NCBI GenBank assembly: GCA_029972225.1
Contig: CP124756.1
Span: 1,532,001 to 1,596,000, forward strand
From: Candidatus Thiothrix putei
GTDB lineage: Bacteria > Pseudomonadota > Gammaproteobacteria > Thiotrichales > Thiotrichaceae
Direction of reading: 5' to 3'
DNA length: 64,000 nt
A program made the translations under genes and the position numbers. Under the pieces are notes generated by a model. It was given only the letters and a program-made list of their open reading frames with translations, was not told where the DNA came from and ran no database searches. Positions 9,711-19,405 of the stretch are shown piece by piece; position 1 is the first letter of the stretch; each line of letters begins with the position of its first letter.

Positions 9711-10742
9711 ATGATAACAACTACTCTTGCGCGTGCTTTGGCGGGCGTTACCCTGTGTACGGTAGTCATGCTCAGTTTGCCTGCTCAGGCGGGCAAAACC
9801 TTGGATACCATTAAGTCTCGCGATCAATTGGTGTGCGGTGTGAACGTGGCACTGGCGGGTTTTTCCGCAGCCGATAGCGAAGGCAAGTGGAGCGGGATGG
9901 ACGTGGATTATTGCAAAGCACTGGCAGCAGCAGTGTTGGGCGATGCCAGCAAGGTGAAATACGTGCCTTTGAACGCACAGCAGCGTTTCACTGCCTTGCA
10001 ATCCGGTGAAGTTGATATTTTGTCACGCAATACGACTTGGACATTGACCCGCGATGCGTCGCTGGGGGCAAACTTTGTCGGTACGATCTATTACGACGGG
10101 CAAGGCTTCATGGTGAAAAAAGAGCTGAAAGTTGCCAGTGCCAAGGAACTTGACGGGGCAACTGTTTGCGTTCAGTCCGGCACGACGACTGAAAAGAACC
10201 TGACCGATTTTGCCCGCGCCAACAAGTTGGACATTAAACCGCTGGTGTTTGAAAAGAACGAAGCGGCAACAGGTGCTTACCATAGCGGGCGTTGCGAAGC
10301 GTATACCACGGATGCGTCGGGTTTGGCGGCGGAACGGACTATTGCGAAAAATCCCGATGAACATATGATTCTGCCGGAAATTATTTCCAAAGAACCCCTT
10401 GGACCGTTGGTGCGGCGTGGTGATGATGAGTTCTTTGCCATCAGCAAGTGGGTGTTGAATGCGCTGATCGAAGGCGAAGAATACGGGCTTACCCAAGTGA
10501 ATTTGGATGAAAAGAAAACCAGCGATGACCCCAATATCCAGCGTATTCTGGGTACAGCGGAAGACATGGGCACGTTGCTGGGCTTGGATAAGGAATGGGC
10601 ATATCGTGCCTTGAAAGCGACAGGCAATTACGGCGAAATTTTTGAGCGCAATGTTGGTAAAGATTCCTCGCTGAAACTGGAGCGCGGCTTGAATAAGCTG
10701 TGGAATCAGGGCGGGATTTTGTACGCGCCACCGATTCGTTAA
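9711..10742 (+). CDS. aapJ: General L-amino acid ABC transporter, periplasmic binding protein (AapJ/BztA-like)
   Basis: A 343-residue solute-binding protein. It starts at the ATG preceded by AAGAGGAAC; an in-frame extension to 9660 lies inside lnt and lacks a signal peptide. Residues 1-25 are a signal peptide ending near LPAQAGKTL. The mature part has the SBP family 3 pattern: SRDQLVCGVN, WSGMDVDYCKALAAA and the FTALQSGEVDILSRNTTWT region. This long AapJ/BztA class feeds a transporter with broad L-amino-acid specificity. Two permease genes follow; the ATPase gene is displaced by 7 kb. Confidence 0.93.
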   Translation: MITTTLARALAGVTLCTVVMLSLPAQAGKTLDTIKSRDQLVCGVNVALAGFSAADSEGKWSGMDVDYCKALAAAVLGDASKVKYVPLNAQQRFTALQSGEVDILSRNTTWTLTRDASLGANFVGTIYYDGQGFMVKKELKVASAKELDGATVCVQSGTTTEKNLTDFARANKLDIKPLVFEKNEAATGAYHSGRCEAYTTDASGLAAERTIAKNPDEHMILPEIISKEPLGPLVRRGDDEFFAISKWVLNALIEGEEYGLTQVNLDEKKTSDDPNIQRILGTAEDMGTLLGLDKEWAYRALKATGNYGEIFERNVGKDSSLKLERGLNKLWNQGGILYAPPIR

Positions 10743-10750
10743 ACGTGTTA

Positions 10751-11704
10751 ATGAGTTTCTGGCGCAACCAAAAAATACGCGGCTGGCTCTACCAGATTGC
10801 CGCGTTGCTGCTAGTGGCGTTGTGTATCGCCATCCTTGCCGACAATACGCTGGAAAATATGCGTACCCGTGGTATCCAAAGCGGCTTCGGTTTCCTCGCG
10901 CAACCGGCCGGATTTGACATTAGCGAAAGCTTGTTTGGGTTTGAGTCGACGCAACCTTATTGGAGAGCTTTCCTCACTGGACTGGGTAATACCCTGAAAG
11001 TTGCACTCATCGGCATTATTCTCACCACTATTCTTGGCGTATTGTTGGGGGTAGGGCGCTTTTCCCAGAATATCCTGATTCGTGGCTTGTGCCTGACGTA
11101 TGTAGAAATCTTCCGCAATGTGCCGCTGCTGTTGCAATTGCTGATGTGGTATCTGGTGTTGGTGGCGTTTTTGCCGACTGCGCGGGAAGCGGAACCCTTT
11201 CTCGGTATGTTTCTCACCAAAGCAGGCTTAACCTTGCCTTGGTTTGGGGATATGCCGGTCAAAGCTGGATTTGGCATTAAAGGTGGCATTAATGTTTCAC
11301 CGGAATTTCTGGCGCTATTGTTGGGGCTGACGATTTACACTGCGTCTTATATTGCAGAAATTGTGCGCAGTGGCATTGCTTCTGTGCCGCGCGGGCAGCA
11401 TGAGGCGGCAATGGCGTTAGGTTTGAGCCGGGGACAAACCATGCGTTTGATTCAGTTGCCGCAAGCCTTGCGGGTGATTATTCCGCCGTTGACTAACCAA
11501 TATTTGAATCTGACCAAAAACTCTTCGTTGGCAGTGGCAGTGGGCTACCCTGAATTGGTGTCGATTGCGAATACGTCGATTAATCAGACGGGGAGGGCGG
11601 TGGAGTGTATCGCGGTGATTATGGCAGTTTACTTGACGCTTTCGTTGCTCACATCCGTATTCATGAATGCTTACAATCGCCACGCGGCGATCAAGGAGCG
11701 TTAG
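10751..11704 (+). CDS. aapQ: Amino acid ABC transporter permease (AapQ/BztB-like)
   Basis: A 317-residue HisMQ-type permease. After an N-terminal helix (about residues 13-32) and an AapQ-type periplasmic segment, the permease core starts at GLGNTLKVALIG. The cytoplasmic coupling motif (EAA loop) is visible as GQHEAAMALGLSRGQTM near residue 217. ATG at 10751 lies 8 bp after aapJ; the in-frame GTG at 10745 is also possible. It pairs with AapM to form the channel. Confidence 0.92.
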   Translation: MSFWRNQKIRGWLYQIAALLLVALCIAILADNTLENMRTRGIQSGFGFLAQPAGFDISESLFGFESTQPYWRAFLTGLGNTLKVALIGIILTTILGVLLGVGRFSQNILIRGLCLTYVEIFRNVPLLLQLLMWYLVLVAFLPTAREAEPFLGMFLTKAGLTLPWFGDMPVKAGFGIKGGINVSPEFLALLLGLTIYTASYIAEIVRSGIASVPRGQHEAAMALGLSRGQTMRLIQLPQALRVIIPPLTNQYLNLTKNSSLAVAVGYPELVSIANTSINQTGRAVECIAVIMAVYLTLSLLTSVFMNAYNRHAAIKER

Positions 11705-11707
11705 GCA

Positions 11708-12751
11708 ATGGCATGGTTACGCGCCAATTTGTTTAACAATGCGTTCAACAGTGCGGTAACGCTGCTGTTGGGGATGTTGTTGGTCTACACGGTTTCGCAC
11801 TTGTGGGGGTGGGGAATCCATCATGCGGTGTGGGTAGCCGATGCAGAGCAGTGCAATGCGGCACGTGGCGCGGGCGCATGTTGGGGTGTGGTCGCGGAAA
11901 AATACCGCGTGATCATTTTCGGGCGTTACCCGTTTGAGGAGCAGTGGCGACCGTTCGCGGCGACTTTGTTGCTGATGGCATTGTTGTTGGCAAGCTGTAT
12001 GCGGATGTTTTGGAAGCCGTGGTTGGCAGCGTTGTGGCTGGGGGTGTTAGCGGTATTTTTTACCCTGATGCATGGCGGTGTCTTCGGTTTGAGTGTGGTG
12101 ACAACCGATCAATGGGGCGGTTTGCCGTTGACCATTTTGTTGGCATCGTTGTCGGTGGTGGGTGCTTTTCCGTTGTCGATTTTGCTGGCATTGGGGCGCA
12201 TGTCAGCTTTGCCGGTGATCAGGACGCTGTGTACGGTTTATGTGGAACTGATCCGGGGTGTGCCACTGATTTCGGTGCTGTTCATGGCATCGTTTCTGTT
12301 TCCGCTGTTCATGCCGGAAGGTTTTTCGATTGATGTGTTGCTGCGAGTATTGGTGGCGATGGTTTTGTTTGCGGCGGCGTATTTAGCGGAAGTGATTCGC
12401 GGCGGTTTGCAGGCGATTCCGCGTGGGCAATATGAGGCTTCTGCATCCTTGGGGCTGACTTACTGGCAGATGCAGCGCAAAATTATTTTGCCGCAAGCTT
12501 TGGCAACAGTCGTGCCGGGGATTATGAATAACTTCATTTCCACGTTTAAAGATACGTCGCTGGTAACGATTGTGAGCTTGTATGAACTGACGGGTTCGCT
12601 GGATCTTGCCGTCAATAGTGACCCGAACTGGATGGCGTACAAGCTGGAAGGCTATTTGTTTATTGCGGCGATTTATTTTGTGTTCTGTTTCAGCCTGTCA
12701 CGCTACAGCCAGTGGGTCGAGCGGCAGGTGAACCGGGGGAAGGTGCATTAG
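11708..12751 (+). CDS. aapM: Amino acid ABC transporter permease (AapM/BztC-like)
   Basis: A 347-residue second permease of the same importer, starting 3 bp after aapQ. Several membrane helices precede the HisM-type core. The EAA coupling loop is seen as GQYEASASLGLTYWQMQ near residue 240, and the conserved MNNFISTFKDTSLV segment follows. In related operons the ATPase gene aapP follows at once; here a foreign block begins about 60 bp downstream and aapP reappears at 19838. Confidence 0.92.
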   Translation: MAWLRANLFNNAFNSAVTLLLGMLLVYTVSHLWGWGIHHAVWVADAEQCNAARGAGACWGVVAEKYRVIIFGRYPFEEQWRPFAATLLLMALLLASCMRMFWKPWLAALWLGVLAVFFTLMHGGVFGLSVVTTDQWGGLPLTILLASLSVVGAFPLSILLALGRMSALPVIRTLCTVYVELIRGVPLISVLFMASFLFPLFMPEGFSIDVLLRVLVAMVLFAAAYLAEVIRGGLQAIPRGQYEASASLGLTYWQMQRKIILPQALATVVPGIMNNFISTFKDTSLVTIVSLYELTGSLDLAVNSDPNWMAYKLEGYLFIAAIYFVFCFSLSRYSQWVERQVNRGKVH

Positions 12752-12810
12752 GGTATCTTGCTATATACTACGGGCATTAGCTGTAGCGTCATTTCTCAGG
12801 ATAACCATTG

Positions 12811-15627
12811 ATGTTCTCACCCCACCAAAGTGCCTATTTTGCCCATTGGCTCAGCCTGAAAGGCAAAGCTGAAGAGGCGTTGACCCAAACTATTGCCAGT
12901 GCCAAGGTCGATATGAACCCGCATCAGGTGGAAGCGGCTTTGTTTGCTTTGCGTTCCCCGCTGTCCAATGGTGTGGTGTTGGCGGATGAGGTCGGTTTGG
13001 GGAAAACCATTGAGGCCAGTCTGGTACTGGCGCAGAAATGGGCAGAGCGTAAGCGTAAACTCATGCTGATTGTTCCCGCTACCCTGCGCAAACAATGGAG
13101 CCAAGAGCTTCAGGATAAATTTGCCTTGCCTTCGGTGATTTTGGAAGCCCGTAACTTCAACGCTGAACGGGAACTCGCTAACCCCTTTGACCGTGAAGCC
13201 ATTGGGCAAGCGGCTATTGTTATTGTTTCCTATGAATTTGCTGCCAGAAAAGCCCAAGAAGTGGGGCGTGTGCCGTGGGATATGGTGGTGTTTGACGAAG
13301 CGCACAAGTTACGCAATGTTTACAGGCCAGACGGGGCTAAAACCGCGAAAACCTTGCGCGATACCCTGATGGGTGTGCCCAAAATCCTGATGTCGGCGAC
13401 TCCCTTGCAGAATAGCCTGCTGGAATTGTTCGGGCTGGTTTCCATCATTGACCCGTATTTTTTTGGCGATTTGAATTCTTTCAAGGTACGTTATGCCCGT
13501 CCACGTCTGGAAGAAGAGGAGTTGCGGGGGTTACGCCAGCGTTTGGGCAAACTGGTCAACCGTACTTTGCGGCGTAAGGTGCAGGAAGAAGGTGGTATCA
13601 ATTTTACCCGGCGCTATTCCCTGACAGAAGATTTCCGCCCAACTGCTGAAGAGCTTCTGCTTTATGAACAAGTGTCTGCTTACCTGAAAAGCGATGATCT
13701 GTTGGCTATTAAGCCCAACGCACGGCATTTAGTTACATTGGTTATCCGCAAAATTCTGGCATCTTCCTCGTATGCACTGGAAGGCACGTTGGAAAACATG
13801 ATTGGGCGGCTGGAAAAGAAAATGCCGTTGCTGGCGGGGCTGGAAGAAGATTTCGATTCATTGGATGACACTGCCGACAGCGACGGTGTGGATGACGGGG
13901 ATACTATTGACCCCGAAGCTTTGCAGGATGAAATTGATCAACTCAAAGGCTTCAAGCAACTGGCGAACAATATCAGCAATAATGCCAAGGCTGATGCACT
14001 GTTGCGAGTGTTAGGTAAAGCCTTTGAGCTGAATGAACGTTTGGGTGGGGCGCACAAGGCGGTTATTTTCACTGAGTCGGTGCGTACCCAAACGTGGCTG
14101 GCTGGTTTGTTGGGGCGGAATGGTTACGCTGAGCAAATCGTCATGCTCAATGGTAGTAATGCAGACAGTTCATCCGGGCGCATTTATCGGGAATGGCTTC
14201 AGAAACATAAGGGTTCAAGCCGTATTTCCGGCTCAAAAAGTGCGGATATGAAAGCGGCATTGGTGGATAAATTCCGTGAAGATGCCACGTTGATGATTTG
14301 TACCGAGGCGGGGGCGGAAGGGATCAACCTGCAATTTTGCTCCATTCTGATCAATTATGACTTGCCGTGGAATCCGCAGCGGGTGGAACAGCGTATCGGG
14401 CGTGTTCACCGTTATGGGCAGAAGCATGATGTGGTGGTGGTTAATTTCATCAACAAGGGCAACCGTGCCGATGAGCGCGTATTTGAGCTGTTGAGTGAAA
14501 AATTCCAGTTGTTCGAGGGAGTGTTTGGCGCATCGGATGAAATTCTGGGTTCGATTGAATCCGGGGTGGATATTGAGCGGCGTATTCACGACATTTACCA
14601 GAAATGCCGCGATGATGCGCAGATTGAGGACGAATTCAATGCCTTGCAAGACGAACTCAAGCAGCAACTGGAAAACCGGATGCAGGATGCCAGTCGTTCC
14701 GTACTCGACAGTTTCGATGTGGATGTGGTTAAGCGGCTGAATATGCGCAGGGAAAATACGGTATCCCAACTCAATGACTACCAACGGATGCTGCTGCGCT
14801 TGGCACAGGCTGAACTACCCGAAGCGATGTTTCACCAACAGCGTTTTCGGCTGGATGGGCAATGGTTTGATGTGCGTTGGCAGGAAGCGGAAGCGACCGA
14901 TGCGCAATTTTTCCGTCCACACGAAGGCTTGGGAGCAACATTAATTGAGAAAGCCAAACATCGCCCTCTGAATAATGCTGTGCTGGAACTGGATTATGCT
15001 GCACTGGATGGTGGACAGTTCGTCGATGTAAGGGGATTGTTGGGGCAGTCAGGTGAGCTGGTGGTAGATAAGCTGACTATTAGCAGCAAAAATCAGAGGC
15101 TAGAGCATCTGTTGGTTGTGGCTTGTAAGGATCAGGGAGAGGTGTTGCCATCAAACACTGCGGTGCGGTTGCTACAGGTTCCGGGGCAGGTTGTGTCTGG
15201 GAACTTCGCTTTTCAGTATGAAGAACGTTTGCTGGCGAAATTGGCGGAAAATGCTGATACCCACTATCAACAGGCTGAGGAAGACAACGCCCGTTATTAC
15301 GAAGAAGAGAACGATAAACTGGAACGCTGGGCGGAAGACCGGAAGGTAGCACTCGACATCCGCAACAAACAACTGGATGTAGAAATCCGCGATGCCCGCA
15401 AAGCGGCACGGCAATTACCGACCTTGCAGGAAAAGATTAATGCCAAACGCGAACTCAAGCGTCTGGAAAAAGAACGGGATGATCTGGTGCTGACTTACCA
15501 CGAAGAGAAGAAAAAAATCGAAGCGGAAGAAGACCGTTTGCTGGATGAGGCGGCAGCCATGCTGGAGCTGAGTGTCTCACGGGAACGTTTGTTTACTGTC
15601 CGCTGGATACTCAAGGAGAACCTATGA
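12811..15627 (+). CDS. SNF2-type DEAD/DEAH helicase of a defence-like cassette
   Basis: A 938-residue helicase that starts at the ATG (an in-frame TTG lies just before it). Walker A is DEVGLGKT near residue 58, the DEAH box is VVFDEAHK near 162, motif III is SATPLQN near 194, and motif VI is QRIGRVHRYGQ near 525, so both RecA lobes look complete. The C-terminal 120 residues are highly charged (KRELKRLEKERD) and probably coiled coil. SNF2-family translocases of this kind occur in restriction and anti-phage cassettes such as DISARM; this one does not have an obvious DISARM partner set. It overlaps the next gene by 4 bp (ATGA). It looks fully intact while the following methylase is broken. Confidence 0.9.
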   Translation: MFSPHQSAYFAHWLSLKGKAEEALTQTIASAKVDMNPHQVEAALFALRSPLSNGVVLADEVGLGKTIEASLVLAQKWAERKRKLMLIVPATLRKQWSQELQDKFALPSVILEARNFNAERELANPFDREAIGQAAIVIVSYEFAARKAQEVGRVPWDMVVFDEAHKLRNVYRPDGAKTAKTLRDTLMGVPKILMSATPLQNSLLELFGLVSIIDPYFFGDLNSFKVRYARPRLEEEELRGLRQRLGKLVNRTLRRKVQEEGGINFTRRYSLTEDFRPTAEELLLYEQVSAYLKSDDLLAIKPNARHLVTLVIRKILASSSYALEGTLENMIGRLEKKMPLLAGLEEDFDSLDDTADSDGVDDGDTIDPEALQDEIDQLKGFKQLANNISNNAKADALLRVLGKAFELNERLGGAHKAVIFTESVRTQTWLAGLLGRNGYAEQIVMLNGSNADSSSGRIYREWLQKHKGSSRISGSKSADMKAALVDKFREDATLMICTEAGAEGINLQFCSILINYDLPWNPQRVEQRIGRVHRYGQKHDVVVVNFINKGNRADERVFELLSEKFQLFEGVFGASDEILGSIESGVDIERRIHDIYQKCRDDAQIEDEFNALQDELKQQLENRMQDASRSVLDSFDVDVVKRLNMRRENTVSQLNDYQRMLLRLAQAELPEAMFHQQRFRLDGQWFDVRWQEAEATDAQFFRPHEGLGATLIEKAKHRPLNNAVLELDYAALDGGQFVDVRGLLGQSGELVVDKLTISSKNQRLEHLLVVACKDQGEVLPSNTAVRLLQVPGQVVSGNFAFQYEERLLAKLAENADTHYQQAEEDNARYYEEENDKLERWAEDRKVALDIRNKQLDVEIRDARKAARQLPTLQEKINAKRELKRLEKERDDLVLTYHEEKKKIEAEEDRLLDEAAAMLELSVSRERLFTVRWILKENL

Positions 15628-16898
15628 TTTCCACCACAGAGCTGGCGCGTGAACTGTTGTACCAGATTCGCTTGAATGAAGATTCTGCCTACGAATTCAA
15701 ACAACTGTTTTTCAAGGACGGCAAGGTCAACGATCCGCACCGTCATAGCATGGCGGATGAACTGGCAGCGTTTGCCAATGCCAGCGGCGGAGTAGTGGTG
15801 CTGGGAATTGAGGATAAAACTCGTGAGGTGGTCGGCATTCCGCGTGAATTACTGGATGAGGTGGACAAGTGGCTGGGCAATATCAATAGCCAGTTGATTG
15901 ACCCGCCGCTGCCACTGGAAATCCGGGTGCTGGAAGTCCCCAACCGTCAGGGCGAGCAGAAACCCGTCATGTGGGTGCGTATCAGCAAGAGCTTGTTTGT
16001 GCATCGTAGCCACGGCGGTTATTTTCAGCGGATGGGTTCGAGTAAACGGCAAATGCCACCTGATTTGCTGGCGCGGATGTTTCAGCAGCGAAGCATGGCG
16101 AGGTTGATCCGTTTTGATGAGCAGATTGTGCCTCAGGCTGGGGTGGATGCGATTGATCCGGTCTTGAAGGAGCGTTTTCTGCGGGGTGAATTGCCTTCGA
16201 TCATGCAGCTTAAAAAGCTCTATTTGATAGCAGAAGATGAAAACAAACAGCTTTGCCTGACCGTTTCCGGCGTGTTGTTGTTGACGGCACGGCCTGCTGA
16301 TTTTCTGTCTTCTGCCGTGGTACAGTGCGTGGCCTATAACGGTAAGGAGCGCAATGCGGAGTATCAGGTGGATGCTCAGGATTGTGAGGGTTCGATTGAC
16401 CAGCAAATCCAGTGTGCTTTCAACTTCGTCAAGCGCAATATGCGGGTGGAAGCGGTGAAACGCCCCGGCAGGATTGATATTCCACAGTACGATTTGGGCG
16501 CAGTGTACGAGGCGATTGTGAATGCGGTGGCGCATCGGGATTATTCGGTGTACGGGGCGCGAATCCGCCTGCACCTGTTCAATGATCGGCTGGAACTGGG
16601 CGCACCGGGTGGTTTGCCCAATAGCTTGACAGTGGATACGATGGATGCCAACAGCATTACCCGCAATGAAACGCTAGTTAACCTGTTGAGCCGTTACTTC
16701 CCGGCTGATCCTGTGAGTAAACGGCAGAACATGATTGAACGGCGGGGTGAAGGTGTGCCGACCATCCTCAATGCCAGCGAACGCTTGTCTACACGCCGCC
16801 CGCTGTACGAAAACCACGAAAATGTGGAACTGAAGCTAACGATTTATGCAGCCAGTCGGGAAATGAACGGGCTGGTGGCACAGTTTGATGATGAATAA
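15624..16898 (+). CDS. AlbA_2 (Schlafen-like) DNA-binding / HATPase_c_4 protein
   Basis: A 424-residue protein translationally coupled to the helicase. The N-terminal AlbA_2 domain (about residues 15-140) has EFKQLFFKDG, the conserved LAAFANASGGVVVLGIED segment and a later RMGSSKRQMP. The C-terminal half carries an HATPase_c_4 region with EAIVNAVAHRDYS near residue 297, NDRLELGAPGGLP and RRGEGVPTI. Proteins of this architecture are often called transcriptional regulators or helicase-related, but many lie in defence islands. It is intact, and together with the helicase forms the surviving core of the cassette. Its molecular role is not established by the sequence. Confidence 0.87.
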   Translation: MISTTELARELLYQIRLNEDSAYEFKQLFFKDGKVNDPHRHSMADELAAFANASGGVVVLGIEDKTREVVGIPRELLDEVDKWLGNINSQLIDPPLPLEIRVLEVPNRQGEQKPVMWVRISKSLFVHRSHGGYFQRMGSSKRQMPPDLLARMFQQRSMARLIRFDEQIVPQAGVDAIDPVLKERFLRGELPSIMQLKKLYLIAEDENKQLCLTVSGVLLLTARPADFLSSAVVQCVAYNGKERNAEYQVDAQDCEGSIDQQIQCAFNFVKRNMRVEAVKRPGRIDIPQYDLGAVYEAIVNAVAHRDYSVYGARIRLHLFNDRLELGAPGGLPNSLTVDTMDANSITRNETLVNLLSRYFPADPVSKRQNMIERRGEGVPTILNASERLSTRRPLYENHENVELKLTIYAASREMNGLVAQFDDE

Positions 16899-17024
16899 GG
16901 ATTGAAAGGGTTTTCATGACCAAAAAACAAAAACTCGAACTAACCTGGATCGGCAAGGAAAAACGCCCGCGCCTCGAACCCCGCATCCTGTTGGAAGACC
17001 GCGACTTGTCCTACTGTGCAAAGA

Positions 17025-17133
17025 ATCCCCCCACCCCAACCCTCCCCCGCAAGGGGTGAGGGAACAAGAACAACCCGACCTACTGTCTTTGCTCCCTTCA
17101 CCCCTTGCGGGGGAAGGGCTGGGGATGGGGGAT
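17025..17133. repeat. G/C-rich inverted repeat (MITE/REP-like) inside the methylase
   Basis: Left arm (about 17025-17067, with CCCCCGCAAGGGGTGAGGG) and right arm (about 17089-17133, with CACCCCTTGCGGGGG) are near-perfect reverse complements around a 20-bp centre. This kind of sequence translates as PTPTLPRKG or LPSPLAGEG and is a familiar dispersed bacterial repeat. Here it brings the stop codon that ends the methylase N-terminus. Confidence 0.8.
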
Positions 17134-18016
17134 AAGGCGCAACCCTTCGACGACAACCTCCTCATCCACGGCGACAACCTGCTGGCGCTCAAAGCCCTCG
17201 AACAGCAATACGCCGGAAAGGTGAAAAATGCTAGAAATGCTAGAAATGGTAGCGAACCGTCGCTTCTATTGGGGAAAAAATGGCAAATCAGGAACACCCA
17301 TGCGAAAACTTTTTAAGGCAGAAGCAAAACAGGGAATGTCTGCTCCGACCATATGGGACGATGTTGGTTTGAATCAACATGCCGCACGAGAAATAGAATT
17401 GATCTTTGGTGAAAAAGCAGCTTTTGAAACTCCAAAACCAGAAGGATTAATGCAGCGTATAATTGAAATTGCGACGAATGCGGGGGATTTGGTGCTGGAT
17501 TCGTTTGCGGGGAGTGGCACGACGGGGGCGGTGGCGCACAAGATGGGGCGGCGCTGGATCATGGTGGAACTGGGCGAGCATTGCAAAACCCATATCGTGC
17601 CGCGCCTGAAAAAAGTCATCGACGGCGACGACCAAGGCGGCATCAGCAAAGCGGTGAACTGGGCTGGCGGCGGCAGATTCCGCTTCTACCATCTGGCGGC
17701 ATCGCTGTTGAAAAAGGATGCGTGGGGCAACTGGGTCATCAACCCCGCATACAACGCCGAAATGCTGGCAGAAGCAATGTGCAAACACATGGCATACACC
17801 TATGCCCCCAGCCAAGACGTATTCTGGCAACACGGCTATTCCAGCGAAAACAACTACATCTACATCACCACCGGAACGCTCAGCCGCGAACAACTCAAAC
17901 TCATCAGCAGCGAAGTCGGCGATGAGCGCACCTTGCTGATTTGCTCCAAAGGATTCATCGCGGAAAACAACGAATTCCCCAACCTCAACCTGAAAAAAAT
18001 CCCGCAAGCCGTGCTA

Positions 18017-19152
18017 TACCAGTCCGTGCCATAAAATAGTTTTTTTGATCAGGGAAATATGGTTAGATGACTGGTAACAAAAGCAGCCATGAGTAATGTA
18101 TGACATTAAAAATCACTTTCACTGAGGATGAGATAGCGGAGCTGTTCTACTGGAAGGAGCGCCATCCTCATCCCAGAGTCCGTAAGAAAATGTCCGTGCT
18201 GTACCTGAAATCCCAACAGTTGACGCATAAGGAAATCAAACGATTGGAAAGGATTACAGAAGCCACGCTGCTTGCCTACCTAAACGCCTACCTACAACCT
18301 AACGGTTTAGAAGCTCTTAAAGAAATACGATTCAATAAACCACAGAGTGATTTGATGGCATATAAAGACAAGATTGAAGCCTATTTTCGTGAATATCCCC
18401 CCGCAACCAGCAAGGCGGCAGCCGCTAAGATTGAGGAGCTGACAGGCATCAAACGCAGTGAGGACAGGGTACGTGTCTTTATGAAGAAAATAGGGATGGA
18501 CATCCATAAAGTGGGGATGATACCCGCCAAAGCTGATGTGGAAGCACAAGAAAAGTTCCTGGAAAATGAACTAAAACCGCGCATTCAGGAGGCTAAGGAG
18601 GGCAAACGCGCCCTTTTTTTGTCGATGCCGCCCACTTCGTGTTAGCACCGTTTCTGGGGTTTTTGTGGTCATTTTCCCGCGTATTCATCAAAGCCCCCTG
18701 TGGTCGACAACGCTACAACGTATTGGGCGCACTCAATGCGATAACGCTACAACTCATCACGATCACTAACGACTCCTATATCAACGCTAACAGCGTGTGT
18801 GAATTATTGGAAAAAATTGCAGCGTTAGCACTCAAAATACCGATCACTTTGGTCTTGGATAATGCCAAGTATCAACGCTGTGAAGCCGTGTTTGCCTGTG
18901 CGAAAAGGCTCAATATTGAACTATTATTTTTACCGACCTATTCACCCAACCTCAATCTGATTGAACGGTTGTGGAAGTTCGTCAAGAAAAAATGCTTGTA
19001 CTCGAAATACTATGATAAGTTTCCCGCTTTCAAGGCGGCCATCACCAACTGTCTCGACAAGCTGGATACCGATCACAAGAAAGAACTGACCCAGTTGATG
19101 ACAACAAATTTTCAAACCTTTAAAAATGTTCAGGTCTTGACGCTGTAAGGTA
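18017..19152 (+). mobile_element. IS630-family insertion sequence, copy 1
   Basis: A 1136-bp element bounded by TA target duplications (18015-18016 and 19153-19154). The ends are TACCAGTC on the left and, reversed, TACCTTAC on the right, so the terminal repeats are short and imperfect. The second copy at 24436-25571 has exactly the same length and encodes identical proteins. It sits inside the methylase pseudogene. Confidence 0.93.
18100..19148 (+). CDS. IS630-family transposase, made by -1 frameshift
   Basis: Two overlapping frames: ORF A (18100-18645, 181 residues, HTH and linker region) and ORF B (frame open around 18614 to 19148). They join by a -1 shift on a run of seven T at 18614-18620. 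After the shift the protein reads FFVDAAHFVLAP, which supplies the first catalytic Asp; the second is in VLDNAKY and the Glu is in LNLIERLWKF. ORF A alone ends at PPTSC and lacks all catalytic residues, so the frameshifted product of about 349 residues must be the active enzyme. Programmed frameshifting is known in IS630 elements. Confidence 0.9.
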
Positions 19153-19405
19153 TACACAAATGTGAATGGGATCAGGACGATTACAGCTTCAATATTAATG
19201 TGTTGCCGGATGATGAGGCAGTGCAACCGCTGCGCAATTTCGTGTGGGTGCAGATGCAGCAACACCAATGGTCAAGCCCCACCGATTATCAGGGAAAAGT
19301 CACCCAAGGCTTTGATGTGTTGCCACCCCCAAACCAACCAAATGGCGGCAGGTGAACAACCGCGCGATTTCCGCGCTCCATTGCCCAACAAGCAGGCAGT
19401 GAAAA

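Larger units (their letters stand above)
16916..19355 (+). pseudogene. Type III-like (Mod) adenine-specific DNA methylase, multiply disrupted
   Basis: Pieces of one methylase gene lie in order. The N-terminus (MTKKQKLELTWIGKEKRPRL) reads into a G/C-rich hairpin repeat and stops at 17057. The frame resumes in another phase with NLLIHGDNLLALKALEQQYA up to about 17221. The following part, from about 17255 (NRRFYWGKNGKSGTP), contains motif I DSFAGSGTTG but the DPPY catalytic motif and roughly 150-250 residues are missing. At 18015 an IS630 element splits the C-terminal region. Removing it with one TA rejoins the frame as IPQAVL-HKCEWDQDDYS and continues to the stop at 19353. So there are at least three lesions: repeat insertion with frameshift, internal deletion, and IS insertion. 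Loss of methylation activity is very likely. Confidence 0.86.

Noticed and set aside
18639..19148. IS630 ORF B as an independent gene
   Set aside because: Its only sensible use is as the catalytic half of the frameshifted transposase; it has no ribosome site of its own.
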